A stretch of 63,116 nucleotides of DNA from DATEHQ01 sp035279525 (GCA_035279525.1 DATEHQ010000170.1:1-63116); one strand, 5' to 3'. Shown: positions 35,896 through 49,416, counted from the first letter of the stretch. Notes: generated by a model from the sequence alone, not told the origin. Numbers and translations: made by a program.

Positions 35896-38595
35896 GTGGT
35901 CGAACGCGCTCGGCTCATCGGCACGGAGCTCGATTACTACCCGCTGGCGTCGCTTGGAAAGAGCGGCGCTTCCGATGCTTCAAGCCTGCCGATGACGATC
36001 AAGGTGCTGCTCGAAGGCCTGGCTCGGCTGGCCGAAGCGGGCACCACCGACGAGGCCAACGTCGCTGCCCTGTCGAAATGGCCGGCCCCCGCGAAGGGCG
36101 CCGAGCTCCCGTTTCTCCCCGCGCGCGTGCTCATGCAGGACTTCACCGGAGTGCCCGCAGTGGTCGATCTCGCGGCGATGCGATCGGCCATGCAGCGAGC
36201 GGGCAGGGATGCGGGCAAGGTCGATCCTCTGGTACCCGTCGACCTGATCATCGACCATTCCGTGCAGGTCGACGCATTCGGTTTCCGCGACGCGTACACG
36301 CGCAACATAGAAAAGGAGATCGAGCGCAATCACGAGCGCTACGCGCTGCTTCGCTGGGCCCAGCAGGCGTTCCACAACTTCTCGCTGGTTCCACCCGGGA
36401 TGGGCATCTGCCACCAGGTCAACCTCGAGTACGTCGCCAGGGTCGTGCAGGTGCGCGAGCACGGCGGCCGCAAGCTCGCCATCCCCGACACGTTGATGGG
36501 CACCGACTCGCACACCACCATGGTCAACGGCCTCGGCGTGCTGGGTTGGGGAGTCGGCGGCATCGAGGCCGAGGCGGCCATGCTCGGACAACCCGCGTAC
36601 CTCGCGCCACCCGTCGTCGTCGGCGTGCGCTTCCACGGCGCCCTTCCGGCCGGGTCGACCGCGACCGACCTCGTGCTGACCCTGACCGAGATGCTGCGCA
36701 AGCACGGCGTCGTGGAGCAGTTCGTCGAGTTCTGCGGCGACGGCCTGTCGAGCCTTTCCGTGCCGGACCGGGCGACCATGAGCAACATGTGCCCCGAGTA
36801 CGGGGCCACCTCCGCCCTGTTCCCCGTCGACGCACAGACCCTGCGCTACCTCGAGATCACAGGCCGCAGCCGCGAGCAGATCGAGCTCGTCGAGCGCTAC
36901 ACCAAAGAGCAGGGCCTGTTCCGCAGTGACGGCGACGCGATTCCGAAGTTCAGCGAGCTGCTCGAGCTGGACCTCACCAGGATCGAGCCGAGCCTCGCCG
37001 GTCCGAAGCGTCCGCAGGACCGTGCCCCGCTGCCAAAGGTCTGGGAGAGCTTCACGACGGCTTTCGCCAACGGACCGGAGCCCAGCCACGACGACGTCAC
37101 ACGACTGACCGAGGAAGGCGGCCCGATCGACGGCCGCGGCGCGGTCGCGGTCGCCGCCAAGCCGGCTGCGAAGCTCGAGAACGGCTGTGTGGTGATCGCG
37201 GCCATCACGAGCTGCACCAACACCTCGAACCCTTCCGTCATGGTGGCGGCGGGGCTGCTCGCGAAGAATGCCGTCGAGCGCGGACTCACCGTGCACCCGT
37301 ACGTCAAGACGAGCCTCGCACCGGGTTCGCGCGTCGTGACCGACTACCTCGACACCGCGGGCCTGATGGCACCGCTCGAGAAGCTGGGCTTCTACCTGGT
37401 CGGTTACGGATGCACCACGTGCATCGGCAACTCGGGGCCCCTGGCGAGCCCAGAGGTCGAGGCCGCCGTCACGAAGGACAACCTCAGCGTCGTCGCGGTG
37501 CTGTCAGGCAACCGCAACTTCGAGTCGCGCATCCATCCCCTCGTGAAAGCGAGCTACCTGGGTTCGCCGCCGCTGGTGGTCGCCTACGCATTGGCCGGAA
37601 CAGTGCACATCGACCTGACCAGGGACCCGATCGGCCACACGCCGGACGGCAAGCCCGTGATGCTCTCCGAGCTCTGGCCCTCACAAGAAGAGGTCAACAC
37701 TGTCGTGCAGCAGTGCGTGAAGCAGGACATGTTCAAGCGTGAGTACTCACGCATCTTCGACGGCGACGAGCACTGGAAGCAGATGAGCTCGCCGACCGGG
37801 CCGATCTTCCAGTGGGACGAGCAATCGACCTACGTTAAGGAGCCCCCGTACTTCGAGGGCTTCGCACCCGAGCCAAAAAAGCTCGAGGACGTGCAGGACG
37901 CGCGTGTCCTCGCTGTGCTCGGCGATTCCGTGACGACCGACCACATCTCACCGGCGGGCTCGATCCCAGTCGACAGCCCCGCCGGAAAGTACCTGGTGGC
38001 GCACGGTGTCGAGAGGCCCGACTTCAACAGCTACGGCGCGCGGCGCGGCAACGACGAGGTGATGGCGCGCGGCACGTTCGGCAACATCCGGCTCCGCAAC
38101 AAGCTGGTCGAGCGCGAGGGGTACTGGACGGTCCATCTGCCCGACGGCGAGGAGACCACGATCTTCGAGGCTTCCGAGCGCTACCGGACGGAGGGGGTGC
38201 CGCTGGTCGTCATGGCGGGCAAGGAGTACGGCTCGGGCTCGTCGCGCGACTGGGCGGCCAAGGGCCCGCTGCTGCTCGGGGTGCGCGCCGTGATCGCGGA
38301 GAGCTTCGAGCGGATCCATCGCTCGAACCTCGTCGGCATGGGCATCCTGCCGCTCGAGTTCGCCCGCGGCGAGAGCCCGCAGTCTCTTGGCCTGACCGGT
38401 CGTGAGGTCTACACGATCCGCGGCCTGGACTCGATCCAGCCGGGACAGTCGGTGGAGGTCGAGGCGAAAGGCGACGACGGCAAGACGCGAAAGTTCACGA
38501 CCCGATCGCGCGTCGACAACGACACCGAGGTCGGCTACATGCACCACGGCGGCATCCTCCCTCTCGTGCTTCGGGAGCTGATCAAGAAGGACTGA
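35896..38595 (+). CDS. acnA: Aconitate hydratase A
   Basis: An 899-residue aconitase of the AcnA/IRP1 type that interconverts citrate and isocitrate in the TCA cycle. The three 4Fe-4S ligands are visible: ITSCTNTSNPSVM and GYGCTTCIGNSGP. Other hallmarks are DSHTTMVNGLGVLGWGVGGIEAEAAMLGQP, VVLSGNRNFE-like VAVLSGNRNFESRIHP, and in the swivel domain DSVTTDHISPAGSIPVDSPAGKYL and GKEYGSGSSRDWAAKGP. Family length is about 890-930, so it is complete. The GTG at 35896 is used. Cytosolic, oxygen-sensitive enzyme. Confidence 0.95.
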   Translation: MVERARLIGTELDYYPLASLGKSGASDASSLPMTIKVLLEGLARLAEAGTTDEANVAALSKWPAPAKGAELPFLPARVLMQDFTGVPAVVDLAAMRSAMQRAGRDAGKVDPLVPVDLIIDHSVQVDAFGFRDAYTRNIEKEIERNHERYALLRWAQQAFHNFSLVPPGMGICHQVNLEYVARVVQVREHGGRKLAIPDTLMGTDSHTTMVNGLGVLGWGVGGIEAEAAMLGQPAYLAPPVVVGVRFHGALPAGSTATDLVLTLTEMLRKHGVVEQFVEFCGDGLSSLSVPDRATMSNMCPEYGATSALFPVDAQTLRYLEITGRSREQIELVERYTKEQGLFRSDGDAIPKFSELLELDLTRIEPSLAGPKRPQDRAPLPKVWESFTTAFANGPEPSHDDVTRLTEEGGPIDGRGAVAVAAKPAAKLENGCVVIAAITSCTNTSNPSVMVAAGLLAKNAVERGLTVHPYVKTSLAPGSRVVTDYLDTAGLMAPLEKLGFYLVGYGCTTCIGNSGPLASPEVEAAVTKDNLSVVAVLSGNRNFESRIHPLVKASYLGSPPLVVAYALAGTVHIDLTRDPIGHTPDGKPVMLSELWPSQEEVNTVVQQCVKQDMFKREYSRIFDGDEHWKQMSSPTGPIFQWDEQSTYVKEPPYFEGFAPEPKKLEDVQDARVLAVLGDSVTTDHISPAGSIPVDSPAGKYLVAHGVERPDFNSYGARRGNDEVMARGTFGNIRLRNKLVEREGYWTVHLPDGEETTIFEASERYRTEGVPLVVMAGKEYGSGSSRDWAAKGPLLLGVRAVIAESFERIHRSNLVGMGILPLEFARGESPQSLGLTGREVYTIRGLDSIQPGQSVEVEAKGDDGKTRKFTTRSRVDNDTEVGYMHHGGILPLVLRELIKKD

Positions 38596-38633
38596 GCGGG
38601 CGGGATGGATGGCGCCGCTCGGCGGCGCTGCTC

Positions 38634-38748
38634 GCGCCTCGGATGGGCCGGACTATCCGGTAGTGGAAAGGCGCTGCGCCTCGGACAGGCCGGACTATCC
38701 GGTACTGGAAAGGCGCGCGCCTCGGACAGGCCGGACTATCCGGAAAAG
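38634..38748 (+). repeat. Tandem 41-42 bp repeat, three copies
   Basis: Units start at 38634, 38676 and 38717, each beginning GCGCCTCGGA and containing the palindrome CCGGA CTA TCCGG followed by TACTGGAAAG or a close variant; the third is truncated after the palindrome. It follows the acnA stop by 38 nt. Each copy can form a hairpin, but there is no T-run, so it is not a classical terminator. No gene is seen in 38596-38797. Confidence 0.85.
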
Positions 38749-38797
38749 CAGCGGTGAGGGCCACGCTCGTGCAGGTTCGGGTCGGCCCCGAGTTCAC

Positions 38798-38992
38798 CTA
38801 GGCCGCGGGAATCGCCGCTTCGCTGCCCTCGTAGCTGGTCTTGATCGGAAGCCGGCGCTCGTGGCCGCATTCCGGACACTCGAACAGGCCGACCACGACG
38901 TCGGGCTGAGAGACGTCGGAGTGCATCGTCAGCAGACGCATCCGAACGCCCGAGTCATGCCTGTCGCAGGCCGGGCCCTCTTCGTAGGTCAT
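38798..38992 (-). CDS. Small zinc-ribbon-like hypothetical protein
   Basis: A 64-residue protein. It contains CPECGHERRLPI near residues 39-50 and a second possible ligand set, ACDRHD, near residue 8, which together could hold one zinc ion. The rest has a short beta strand, VSQPDVVVGLFE, consistent with a small zinc ribbon. No family is recognised. It lies alone between the acnA repeats and the PucR gene. Small size keeps confidence moderate, but the composition and motif look real. Confidence 0.55.
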   Translation of the reverse strand: MTYEEGPACDRHDSGVRMRLLTMHSDVSQPDVVVGLFECPECGHERRLPIKTSYEGSEAAIPAA

Positions 38993-39090
38993 GCCACGAG
39001 ATTACGCAGTGCGTCGTGAATCGCCTAGTGATCGCGCCACAAGCCCCAAGCGGCCTTGCTTGTCTTTCACGCACACCCTAAGCTACCGGC

Positions 39091-40800
39091 ATGGCGACGA
39101 GAAAGCCCGACGCCGCGACCCAGCCGCGCCCGACCGTGCGTGACGCGATGCGCTCGGTTCTGTCGGGAGCGAAGCTCATCGCAGGCGAGGGCGGGCTCGA
39201 CCGCCCCGTCGAGTGGGTGCGCCTCATGGAGACGCCCGACGTGCAGCCCCGGGCCGGCGACCTGATGTTCACCACCGGCTTTCCGATCAAGGACGACACG
39301 GCGGCGCAGATCCGGCTGGTCGGCCGGATCGCCGACTCGGGCGGCGCCGGCCTCGTGGTGCGGCCGATGCCCTACCTGCGCAAGCTTGCGCCCGAGATGG
39401 TCAGCGAGGCCGACCGGCTCAAGGTGCCCCTCTTCACGATCCCGTCCGACATCCAGTTCGTCGACCTGATGGCGCCACTCCTCGAACGGATCATCAACGC
39501 CGAGCACTGGCGGCTGAAGCGCTCGATCGAGATCCACCACCGTTTCACCGAGCTCGTGCTCGACGGCAAGGGTGTGAACGAGATCTGCCGCACGCTCGCC
39601 GACCTGCTCGAGAGCGCGGTCGTCGTCGAGGACGCGAGCTTCCACCTCCTGGCGCACGCCGGCGGCAGCGCCGACCCTCACCGCAAGGAGACCATCGCTC
39701 GCCAGGGCACGCCGCAGCGGGTCCTCTTCGACCCCCAGATCCAGCGCATGCTGCGTGAGGTCGAGGCCAAGCGCGGCCCGGTCAAGGTGCCTGCCTTTCC
39801 CCACCTCGGCATGTCGCGCGAGAGGCTGATCGCGCCGATCCTGGCCGCCAACCAGGTCCTCGGCTACATCTCGATCCTGGATCACCCGCCGCAGAACGAG
39901 GAGCTGGCGTTCATGGCCATCGAGCAGGCGGCGCTCGTGCTGGCCCTTTCGATCGCCAAGGAGCGCGAGCTTTCCGAGGTCGAGAGCCGGGTGCGCGGCG
40001 AGTTCCTCGAGGACCTGCTCCATGCCACGTACGGCGAGGAGTCGGCGGCTCAGCGCAGGGCGCGGCACATCGGCTATCCGCTCCACGGGAACCACGTCGT
40101 GATGCTCGTCGACATCGATGACTTTCGCGGCTTCAACCGCGCGCGGCAGATCTCGGAGGACGCCATCCAGGCGGTCAAGCGCGAGTTCCTGCGCCGGGTC
40201 ACGGGGGTCGTCAGGGCGAGCTACCCGCGGGCGCTCGTGCAGGGCCGCTCGGACCAGGTGGTGTCGCTTTTGCCGCTCGGCACGGAGGGTGGCGACCACC
40301 AGGCTCGCAGCCAGGCCCTCGGGATCCAGGTCCGGCAGGCGATCTCCGAGTGGAAGCCAGGCTTCACGGTTTCGGTCGGCTTCAGCGGTCCGGCCGAGGC
40401 GCCCGCCGGCGTGGCCGGTGCGCTGCGCGAGGTGACCTCGGTGATGGAGTCGCTGGCGAGGTTCAAGCGCTGGGGCCAGGTGGTCGCGGTGCCGGAGCTC
40501 GGACTGACCGGCCTGCTGGCGGCGGTGACCGACGAGCGGCTCGTGGACTACAGCCGCCGCCATCTCGGCCCCCTGATCGCGCACGACACGGCGCGCAAGG
40601 GAAACCTGGTGCAGACGCTGCGCGCCTTTCTCGAAACGGGCGAGCAGCAGCAGGCCGCCCATCGCCTGCGCATCCACCCCAACACGCTTCGCTACCGTCT
40701 CGACCGGATCCGTGAGATCACCGCCGTCGACCTGGAGGACCCTGAGACGCGGCTCAACCTCGCCGTCGCGCTCCGCGTTCAAGCCCTCCTGGGTATGTAG
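39091..40800 (+). CDS. PucR-family transcriptional regulator
   Basis: A 569-residue regulator. Residues about 15-140 are a PucR-type N-terminal domain (VEWVRLMETPDVQPRAGDLMFTTGFPIKDD). A middle CdaR/GGDEF-like domain (about 290-420) contains GNHVVMLVDIDDFRGFNRARQ. The C-terminal HTH_30 is LVQTLRAFLETGEQQQAAHRLRIHPNTLRYRLDRIREI. PucR regulators activate purine or amino-acid catabolism on sensing the metabolite. It ends 79 nt before gltB and may control nitrogen metabolism there, by position only. TAAGCT lies 6 nt before the ATG. Confidence 0.87.
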   Translation: MATRKPDAATQPRPTVRDAMRSVLSGAKLIAGEGGLDRPVEWVRLMETPDVQPRAGDLMFTTGFPIKDDTAAQIRLVGRIADSGGAGLVVRPMPYLRKLAPEMVSEADRLKVPLFTIPSDIQFVDLMAPLLERIINAEHWRLKRSIEIHHRFTELVLDGKGVNEICRTLADLLESAVVVEDASFHLLAHAGGSADPHRKETIARQGTPQRVLFDPQIQRMLREVEAKRGPVKVPAFPHLGMSRERLIAPILAANQVLGYISILDHPPQNEELAFMAIEQAALVLALSIAKERELSEVESRVRGEFLEDLLHATYGEESAAQRRARHIGYPLHGNHVVMLVDIDDFRGFNRARQISEDAIQAVKREFLRRVTGVVRASYPRALVQGRSDQVVSLLPLGTEGGDHQARSQALGIQVRQAISEWKPGFTVSVGFSGPAEAPAGVAGALREVTSVMESLARFKRWGQVVAVPELGLTGLLAAVTDERLVDYSRRHLGPLIAHDTARKGNLVQTLRAFLETGEQQQAAHRLRIHPNTLRYRLDRIREITAVDLEDPETRLNLAVALRVQALLGM

Positions 40801-40879
40801 CGGCCGCATAAGGTTTCGGGCCTTCTTTTGGAGGCCATCGACTAGCTGCGCGGCTCAAGCCGGCCTATCGTTCGGCGCA

Positions 40880-45106
<4,227 letters not shown>

Positions 45107-45164
45107 ACCGAGGCGCCGGCCGCGCGAAGTTGCCTATCGGCGGTCCGGGGATCAAGGCGCCGCC

Positions 45165-45170
45165 TAATAT
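45165..45170 (+). promoter_or_regulatory. -10-like box before the secreted protein gene
   Basis: TAATAT lies 64 nt before the ATG at 45235, in the 128-nt gap after gltB. It is a plausible separate promoter giving a normal leader that contains the GAGGAAGAG ribosome-binding site. Confidence 0.35.
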
Positions 45171-45234
45171 GGCTTTGATGGGGCGCTTGATCGCGCTCGT
45201 CGGACGATCGAGCCGACCGCCAGGTGAGGAAGAG

Positions 45235-46167
45235 ATGAAGATTCGATTCTGGGTGGCCGCGGTCGCGTTCTTCGCTGTCGCCTGCGGCGCGGTCGGCGCG
45301 CACGCGCAAACGCTGTCGCTCGCCTATCACCAGGGCGACACGTACAAGTACGCGCTCCACCTGACGACCAAGGGCAACACCGGCGCCGGCGCGCTGTCCT
45401 CACCGATCGACGTGGACATGTCGGCCACCGAGGCGGTCTCCGTACTCTCGGTCGACGCTTCCGGCGACGCCGCCATCTCGATCGCGAGCAGCAACCTCAG
45501 CGTCAAGTCGTCGTTCGGCGGCATCACCAACACGACGACAGGCCTCCCGGGACAGACCGTTCAGATGACCATCGCCCCCGACGGCCGCATCCTGAGCGTC
45601 GACGGCCAGGCACTGGGCGGTGGGGGCCTGCCCCTGCTGGGCGGCTCGTCGGGCAGCTTCATCAGCGCGATACTCCCTGGCGGTGCCGTCAAGCCTGGCG
45701 ACACCTGGACCAAGAGCTACGACGTCGCCAACCCGGCCGGTACGGGAACGGTTCACATCACCGCGGACAGCAAGTACCTGCGCGATGAAACGATCAAGAG
45801 CGTCAACGCGGCGGTCGTCCAGACCCGGAGCACCGCCACCTTCGATCTCACGATCGACCTCGGGAAGATGCTGTCTGGCGCGAGCGGAGGCCTGGGCGAC
45901 GTGACCGGCATGACGGGGGGCCCGGCTCCGCCCGCATCGGACAGCGGCCCGCAGAGCATCACGATCACCGGGACGGCAACCTCGGACACCACGACCTGGA
46001 TCGATCCCGGCAGCCATCGCGTCGTCAAGACCCACGAAACGGGCAGCACCGACACCACGGTGACGATCCCGATGCCGGCCGGCGCAGCCGCCACGTCCCC
46101 CACGCCGAAGCCCATCGGCCCGATCACCCTCAGCGGCAGCGAGACGCTGGACCTCACACCAGCCTGA
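45235..46167 (+). CDS. Secreted hypothetical protein
   Basis: A 310-residue exported protein. GAGGAAGAG just before the ATG at 45235 is a good ribosome-binding site and fixes the start over earlier in-frame ATGs. Signal peptide: residues 1-23 (FWVAAVAFFAVACGAVGAHA, cleavage after AHA). The mature part is a Ser/Thr/Gly-rich beta protein with LAYHQGDTYKYALHLTTKG and GGAVKPGDTWTKSYDV, which recall the uncharacterised DUF6263-type lipid or cargo-binding proteins. A flexible Pro/Ser linker runs near residue 225. The stop overlaps the probable start of the next gene, implying coupling. Confidence 0.68.
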   Translation: MKIRFWVAAVAFFAVACGAVGAHAQTLSLAYHQGDTYKYALHLTTKGNTGAGALSSPIDVDMSATEAVSVLSVDASGDAAISIASSNLSVKSSFGGITNTTTGLPGQTVQMTIAPDGRILSVDGQALGGGGLPLLGGSSGSFISAILPGGAVKPGDTWTKSYDVANPAGTGTVHITADSKYLRDETIKSVNAAVVQTRSTATFDLTIDLGKMLSGASGGLGDVTGMTGGPAPPASDSGPQSITITGTATSDTTTWIDPGSHRVVKTHETGSTDTTVTIPMPAGAAATSPTPKPIGPITLSGSETLDLTPA

Positions 46168-46883
46168 ACGCCGACATCGACTCCATCCACGCGGCTCTGG
46201 AGGCAGAGCGCAAGGTCGAGCAGGACTTCGTCGCGGGCGCCCTCAAGTCGGAATCGGCGCCGAAGGGCTGGCCCGCGGCTTTGCTCATGTTCCACCTCGC
46301 CATGTGGCGCGAGCGACTCCTCCACGGCATGACCGAATTCGCCGAGGGACGCCAGGTGCCCCCGGCGGAGGGTGACACCGATGAGATCAATGACGCCGAG
46401 CTCCCGACAGGGATCGGCACGCCGCTCGCGGACGCGGCCGCGCGTTCGGACAATCTCCTCGGCGAGCTGATCGGTGTCTACAGGAAGCTCGGCGACCGGC
46501 CTTTCGTGTGGCGCGGCGCCGCCAGGACGACAACGGAGGCCGTGCTGCGCAACAGCTACACACACCCACGCGTGCACATGGCCGAATACCTCAAGGAGAA
46601 CGGCGATTCCACGGCCGCGGCCCGTCTGATCGAGGAGGCCGAGGCCCAGATGCGCGAGGCCGGAGCACCGCCGCTCATCCTCGGCACCGTCCTCTACAAC
46701 CTCGCCTGCGTGCGCGCGACGCAGGGCCGGCCTGACGACGCGCTGACGCTGCTGGAAGAAGCCATCCCGTTGCGCGCGGACGTCAAGACCATGGCGCCCC
46801 GGGACGCAGACCTGGACTCCCTCCGAAGCGACCCGCGGTTCATGGCGTTGATCCCCTCCGCGGCGACGACTGGAGAAGGCTAG
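46164..46883 (+). CDS. DinB/ClbS-like and TPR-like protein, probable CTG start
   Basis: The frame is open from the preceding gene's stop. Its N-terminus (LNADIDSIHAALEAERKVEQDFVAGALKSESAPKGWPAALLMFHLAMWRERLLHGM) reads as the first helices of a DinB/ClbS-type four-helix bundle, with a conserved HLAMWRE. No ATG, GTG or TTG precedes this part; the first is TTG at 46281, which would remove 39 residues. A CTG at 46164 overlaps the upstream TGA (CTGA), so a coupled CTG start is proposed, giving 239 residues. The C-terminus (LYNLACVRATQGRPDDALTLLEEAI and LDSLRSDPRF) is a TPR-like pair. The stop shares CTAG with the converging oxidoreductase gene. Function unknown. Confidence 0.6.
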   Translation: MNADIDSIHAALEAERKVEQDFVAGALKSESAPKGWPAALLMFHLAMWRERLLHGMTEFAEGRQVPPAEGDTDEINDAELPTGIGTPLADAAARSDNLLGELIGVYRKLGDRPFVWRGAARTTTEAVLRNSYTHPRVHMAEYLKENGDSTAAARLIEEAEAQMREAGAPPLILGTVLYNLACVRATQGRPDDALTLLEEAIPLRADVKTMAPRDADLDSLRSDPRFMALIPSAATTGEG

Positions 46884-47788
46884 ACAGCCGGTCGCGAAGA
46901 ACCCGCCGCCTCTCGGATCCGGTCCAGGACCTGCATGTTCGCGACCGATTCGCTCGGCGGGATGGCAACCGGCCGGTCGTGCAGCACGCTCTCGCCGAAC
47001 GACTCGACCATCAGCTGATACGGATCGTGCGGGTCGTGGCGCGAGCCGAAAGGCCTTTCGCGCTGGAACACGCGACGTGGCGTCACCACCCTCAGCTGCT
47101 GCTCCTCCGGCGATTCGAAGCTGGCCCAGACCGATGCGGTCCGGCCCCCAGGAAACTCGAGCAGCGCCGCGGTGGTCATGTCCACGCCGGACTCAGACCT
47201 GGCTCGTGCCAGGACCCCGATGGGCTCGCCCAGGATCCAGCGCGATACGCTGACCGTGTAGCAGCCGACGTCGAGCAGGGCCCCGCCGCCGAGCGCCGCC
47301 TCCATCCGGTAGTTCGCCGGGTCGGTGAGTGCGAAACCGAAGCTGGCCTGCACGTGGATGGCGTCGCGCACCTCGTCGATGAAGGCCCGAACCGCTGGAT
47401 TGAACCGGTACATGAAAGCCTCCATGAGCCGCATGCCGGTCTTTTCAGCCGCGGCGGCCATCTCGCCCGCCTCGTCGGCGCTCATCGCCAGCGGCTTCTC
47501 GCAGAGAACGTGCTTCCCCGCGGCCAGCGCGCGGAGCGTCCACGGCTTGTGGTCGCTGTTGACCAGCGGGATGTAGACCGCGTCCACCTCGGGGTCCTGC
47601 AGCACGGCTTCGTAGGACGCCGCGGCTCGCATTGAGGGATACGGCGCGATGATCCGCCTGGCGCGCTCCGGGTCACGGCTCGCGAGCGAGACAAGGCGGC
47701 CGTTGTCGGACCTACCGATGGCCGGCATCACGGCGCTTGCTGCGATCCCCGCCGCGCCGAGGATGCCCCAGCCGAGACGGTCGGCTAT
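46880..47788 (-). CDS. Gfo/Idh/MocA oxidoreductase, probable ATA start
   Basis: A 302-residue NAD(P)-dependent sugar or polyol oxidoreductase. The Rossmann strand RLGWGILGAAGIAASAVMPAIGRSDNGRL lies upstream of the first GTG (47731), so the true start must be earlier. The only suitable codon is ATA at 47788, which overlaps the stop of the preceding gene and follows GAGG by 7 nt. Later features are DAVYIPLVNSDHKPWTLRALAAGKHVLCEKPLA (the EKP motif with the catalytic Lys) and GGGALLDVGCYTVSVSRWILG. Third gene of the GT4/ThuA-Gfo operon. Substrate unknown. Confidence 0.78.
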   Translation of the reverse strand: MADRLGWGILGAAGIAASAVMPAIGRSDNGRLVSLASRDPERARRIIAPYPSMRAAASYEAVLQDPEVDAVYIPLVNSDHKPWTLRALAAGKHVLCEKPLAMSADEAGEMAAAAEKTGMRLMEAFMYRFNPAVRAFIDEVRDAIHVQASFGFALTDPANYRMEAALGGGALLDVGCYTVSVSRWILGEPIGVLARARSESGVDMTTAALLEFPGGRTASVWASFESPEEQQLRVVTPRRVFQRERPFGSRHDPHDPYQLMVESFGESVLHDRPVAIPPSESVANMQVLDRIREAAGSSRPAV

Positions 47789-49416
47789 ATCTCGACCTCG
47801 AGGCGGGCGCCGCCGCGCGCGATCGAATGCGTCGCGGCTTCCATCACGGCCACGTTGCGCCGCGCCTGTTCGGCGGTCACCGCCAGAGGCTCGGCCCAGG
47901 CCAGGTGGTCGGCCAGGTTGCGGTAGAAGCCGCCGTCATCGCGCTTCGCGAGCGCGAGCAACTCTTCGTGTGCGCCGGAGCCCGCCGGACGCAGGACCTT
48001 GACCCGCGCCCACTCGTCGGCTGGAACTTCGACTTCGCGCCACTCACCGACCACGGCGCCACTCGTCCCGAGCACGTACCACTTCGGCTTGGCCGCCGAG
48101 GCGATGTCGGATTGGAGGAACGTCGCCTGGGCTCCGCCCGCGAACGTGAGGTCGACGCGAACCTGGTCGGCGTTCGTGACGTCGAGCCACACGCGCTTAT
48201 GGGCTGTGGCGGCCACCGCGCGCACGGGATCGCGAAAGAGCTGCAGGATCCAGTCGAAATAGTGCGAACCCCAGTCGTAGATGGTGCCGCCGGAGACCGG
48301 CTCATGACTGTGCCAGAAGTCGCACGGGTGCGAGAACCCGCCGATGAACGACTCCATGTAGAAGACGTCGCCGATGTCGCCGGACCGCACGACGTCATGC
48401 AGGGCGATGTAGTCGGGGTCCCAGCGCCGGCTCTGATACACGGTCAGGACTCGCTTGGCAGAGATGGCCGCATCGATCATGCGATCCACTTCGTCGACGC
48501 GGATCGCAAAGGGCTTTTCGCACACGACATGCTTACCGGCGTCGAGCGCCTGGAGCACGAACTCGGCGTGCGCGCTTGGCGGAGTGCCGACGACGACAAG
48601 GCCCACCTCCGCGTCGTCGAGCATTCCGGCGACGCGGCTGTGCGTTTGGACCGACCAATCCTTGGCCGCCTGCGCCCGGCGATCGGCCGACACGTCGCAC
48701 ACACCCGCGAGGCGCAGGCCGTCGGTCGCGACGATGGATGCGGCGTGGTCGCGGCCGATCGCGCCGTATCCGATGAGCCCGACGCCGGTCTGGGGGCCGG
48801 CTTCGACCCCCGCCGCATGGCGCAGTGCGCGATGGACGAGGCGCTGGAAGGTCGCATCCTCCCAGGTCGAGGGTGCATGACCGAGACCCAGGTAGACGAA
48901 CCTGCCCTCACCTACGCGTCGCTCGTAACCGAGGACCTGGTCGGTGAAATGCCAGCTCGAACGCAGCAGGATGGCGGCGTTGTCCGGCGGACCCTCTGAG
49001 AGGTACAGCTCGTCCGTGACCTTCCATTCCGCCGGAAACCGCGCGGTCATCGCGTGATCCGTCGACGGTCGCACAACGAGCTCTGTCTGCGGTCCCGGGC
49101 CGCTCGGCGCCCAGCCGGCCAGCGGTGCGAGCTCACCGCCTGCGGACCAGGCCGCGAGCGTGCCGTGGAGCAGGACCAGTCCCCCGCCGCGCTTCACGAA
49201 GTCGACGAGCCGCGCCGCGTGTTCGGGCCGCAGCGGGTGGTCGCTCGCCGCGACGACCACCTCGTGCGAACCGACGCTCATGTGGTCCTGCTCGGTGAGG
49301 ACGTCGACGCGCAGCTGTTGAGTCGCGTCGAGGGCACGCAGCAGCGGGCGGGCCATGCTGGCGTAGTCGTGCACGGTGCCCGAGAGCAGCGCCAGCACGC
49401 TCGTCCGCTCGTTCAC
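47785..49416 (-). CDS. ThuA-like domain fused to Gfo/Idh/MocA oxidoreductase
   Basis: A 543-residue fusion. Residues about 1-210 are a ThuA-like (trehalose-utilisation) domain of the glutaminase-like fold: LLSGTVHDYASMARPLLRAL, GGGLVLLHGTLAAW, DELYLSEGPPD, and RFVYLGLGHAPSTWEDATFQRLVHRAL. Residues about 215-540 are a Gfo/Idh dehydrogenase with GVGLIGYGAIGRDHAASI (Rossmann loop), GTPPSAHAEFVLQALDAGKHVVCEKPFA (EKP motif) and GGTIYDWGSHYFDWILQLF. ThuA and Gfo partners normally sit side by side in sugar catabolic clusters and together act on 3-keto sugars. It starts with GTG immediately after the GT4 stop. Confidence 0.88.
   Translation of the reverse strand: MNERTSVLALLSGTVHDYASMARPLLRALDATQQLRVDVLTEQDHMSVGSHEVVVAASDHPLRPEHAARLVDFVKRGGGLVLLHGTLAAWSAGGELAPLAGWAPSGPGPQTELVVRPSTDHAMTARFPAEWKVTDELYLSEGPPDNAAILLRSSWHFTDQVLGYERRVGEGRFVYLGLGHAPSTWEDATFQRLVHRALRHAAGVEAGPQTGVGLIGYGAIGRDHAASIVATDGLRLAGVCDVSADRRAQAAKDWSVQTHSRVAGMLDDAEVGLVVVGTPPSAHAEFVLQALDAGKHVVCEKPFAIRVDEVDRMIDAAISAKRVLTVYQSRRWDPDYIALHDVVRSGDIGDVFYMESFIGGFSHPCDFWHSHEPVSGGTIYDWGSHYFDWILQLFRDPVRAVAATAHKRVWLDVTNADQVRVDLTFAGGAQATFLQSDIASAAKPKWYVLGTSGAVVGEWREVEVPADEWARVKVLRPAGSGAHEELLALAKRDDGGFYRNLADHLAWAEPLAVTAEQARRNVAVMEAATHSIARGGARLEVEI

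Noticed and set aside
38596..38797. Rho-independent terminator of acnA
   Set aside because: The hairpins are repeated and have no following T-run; they are better described as tandem repeats.
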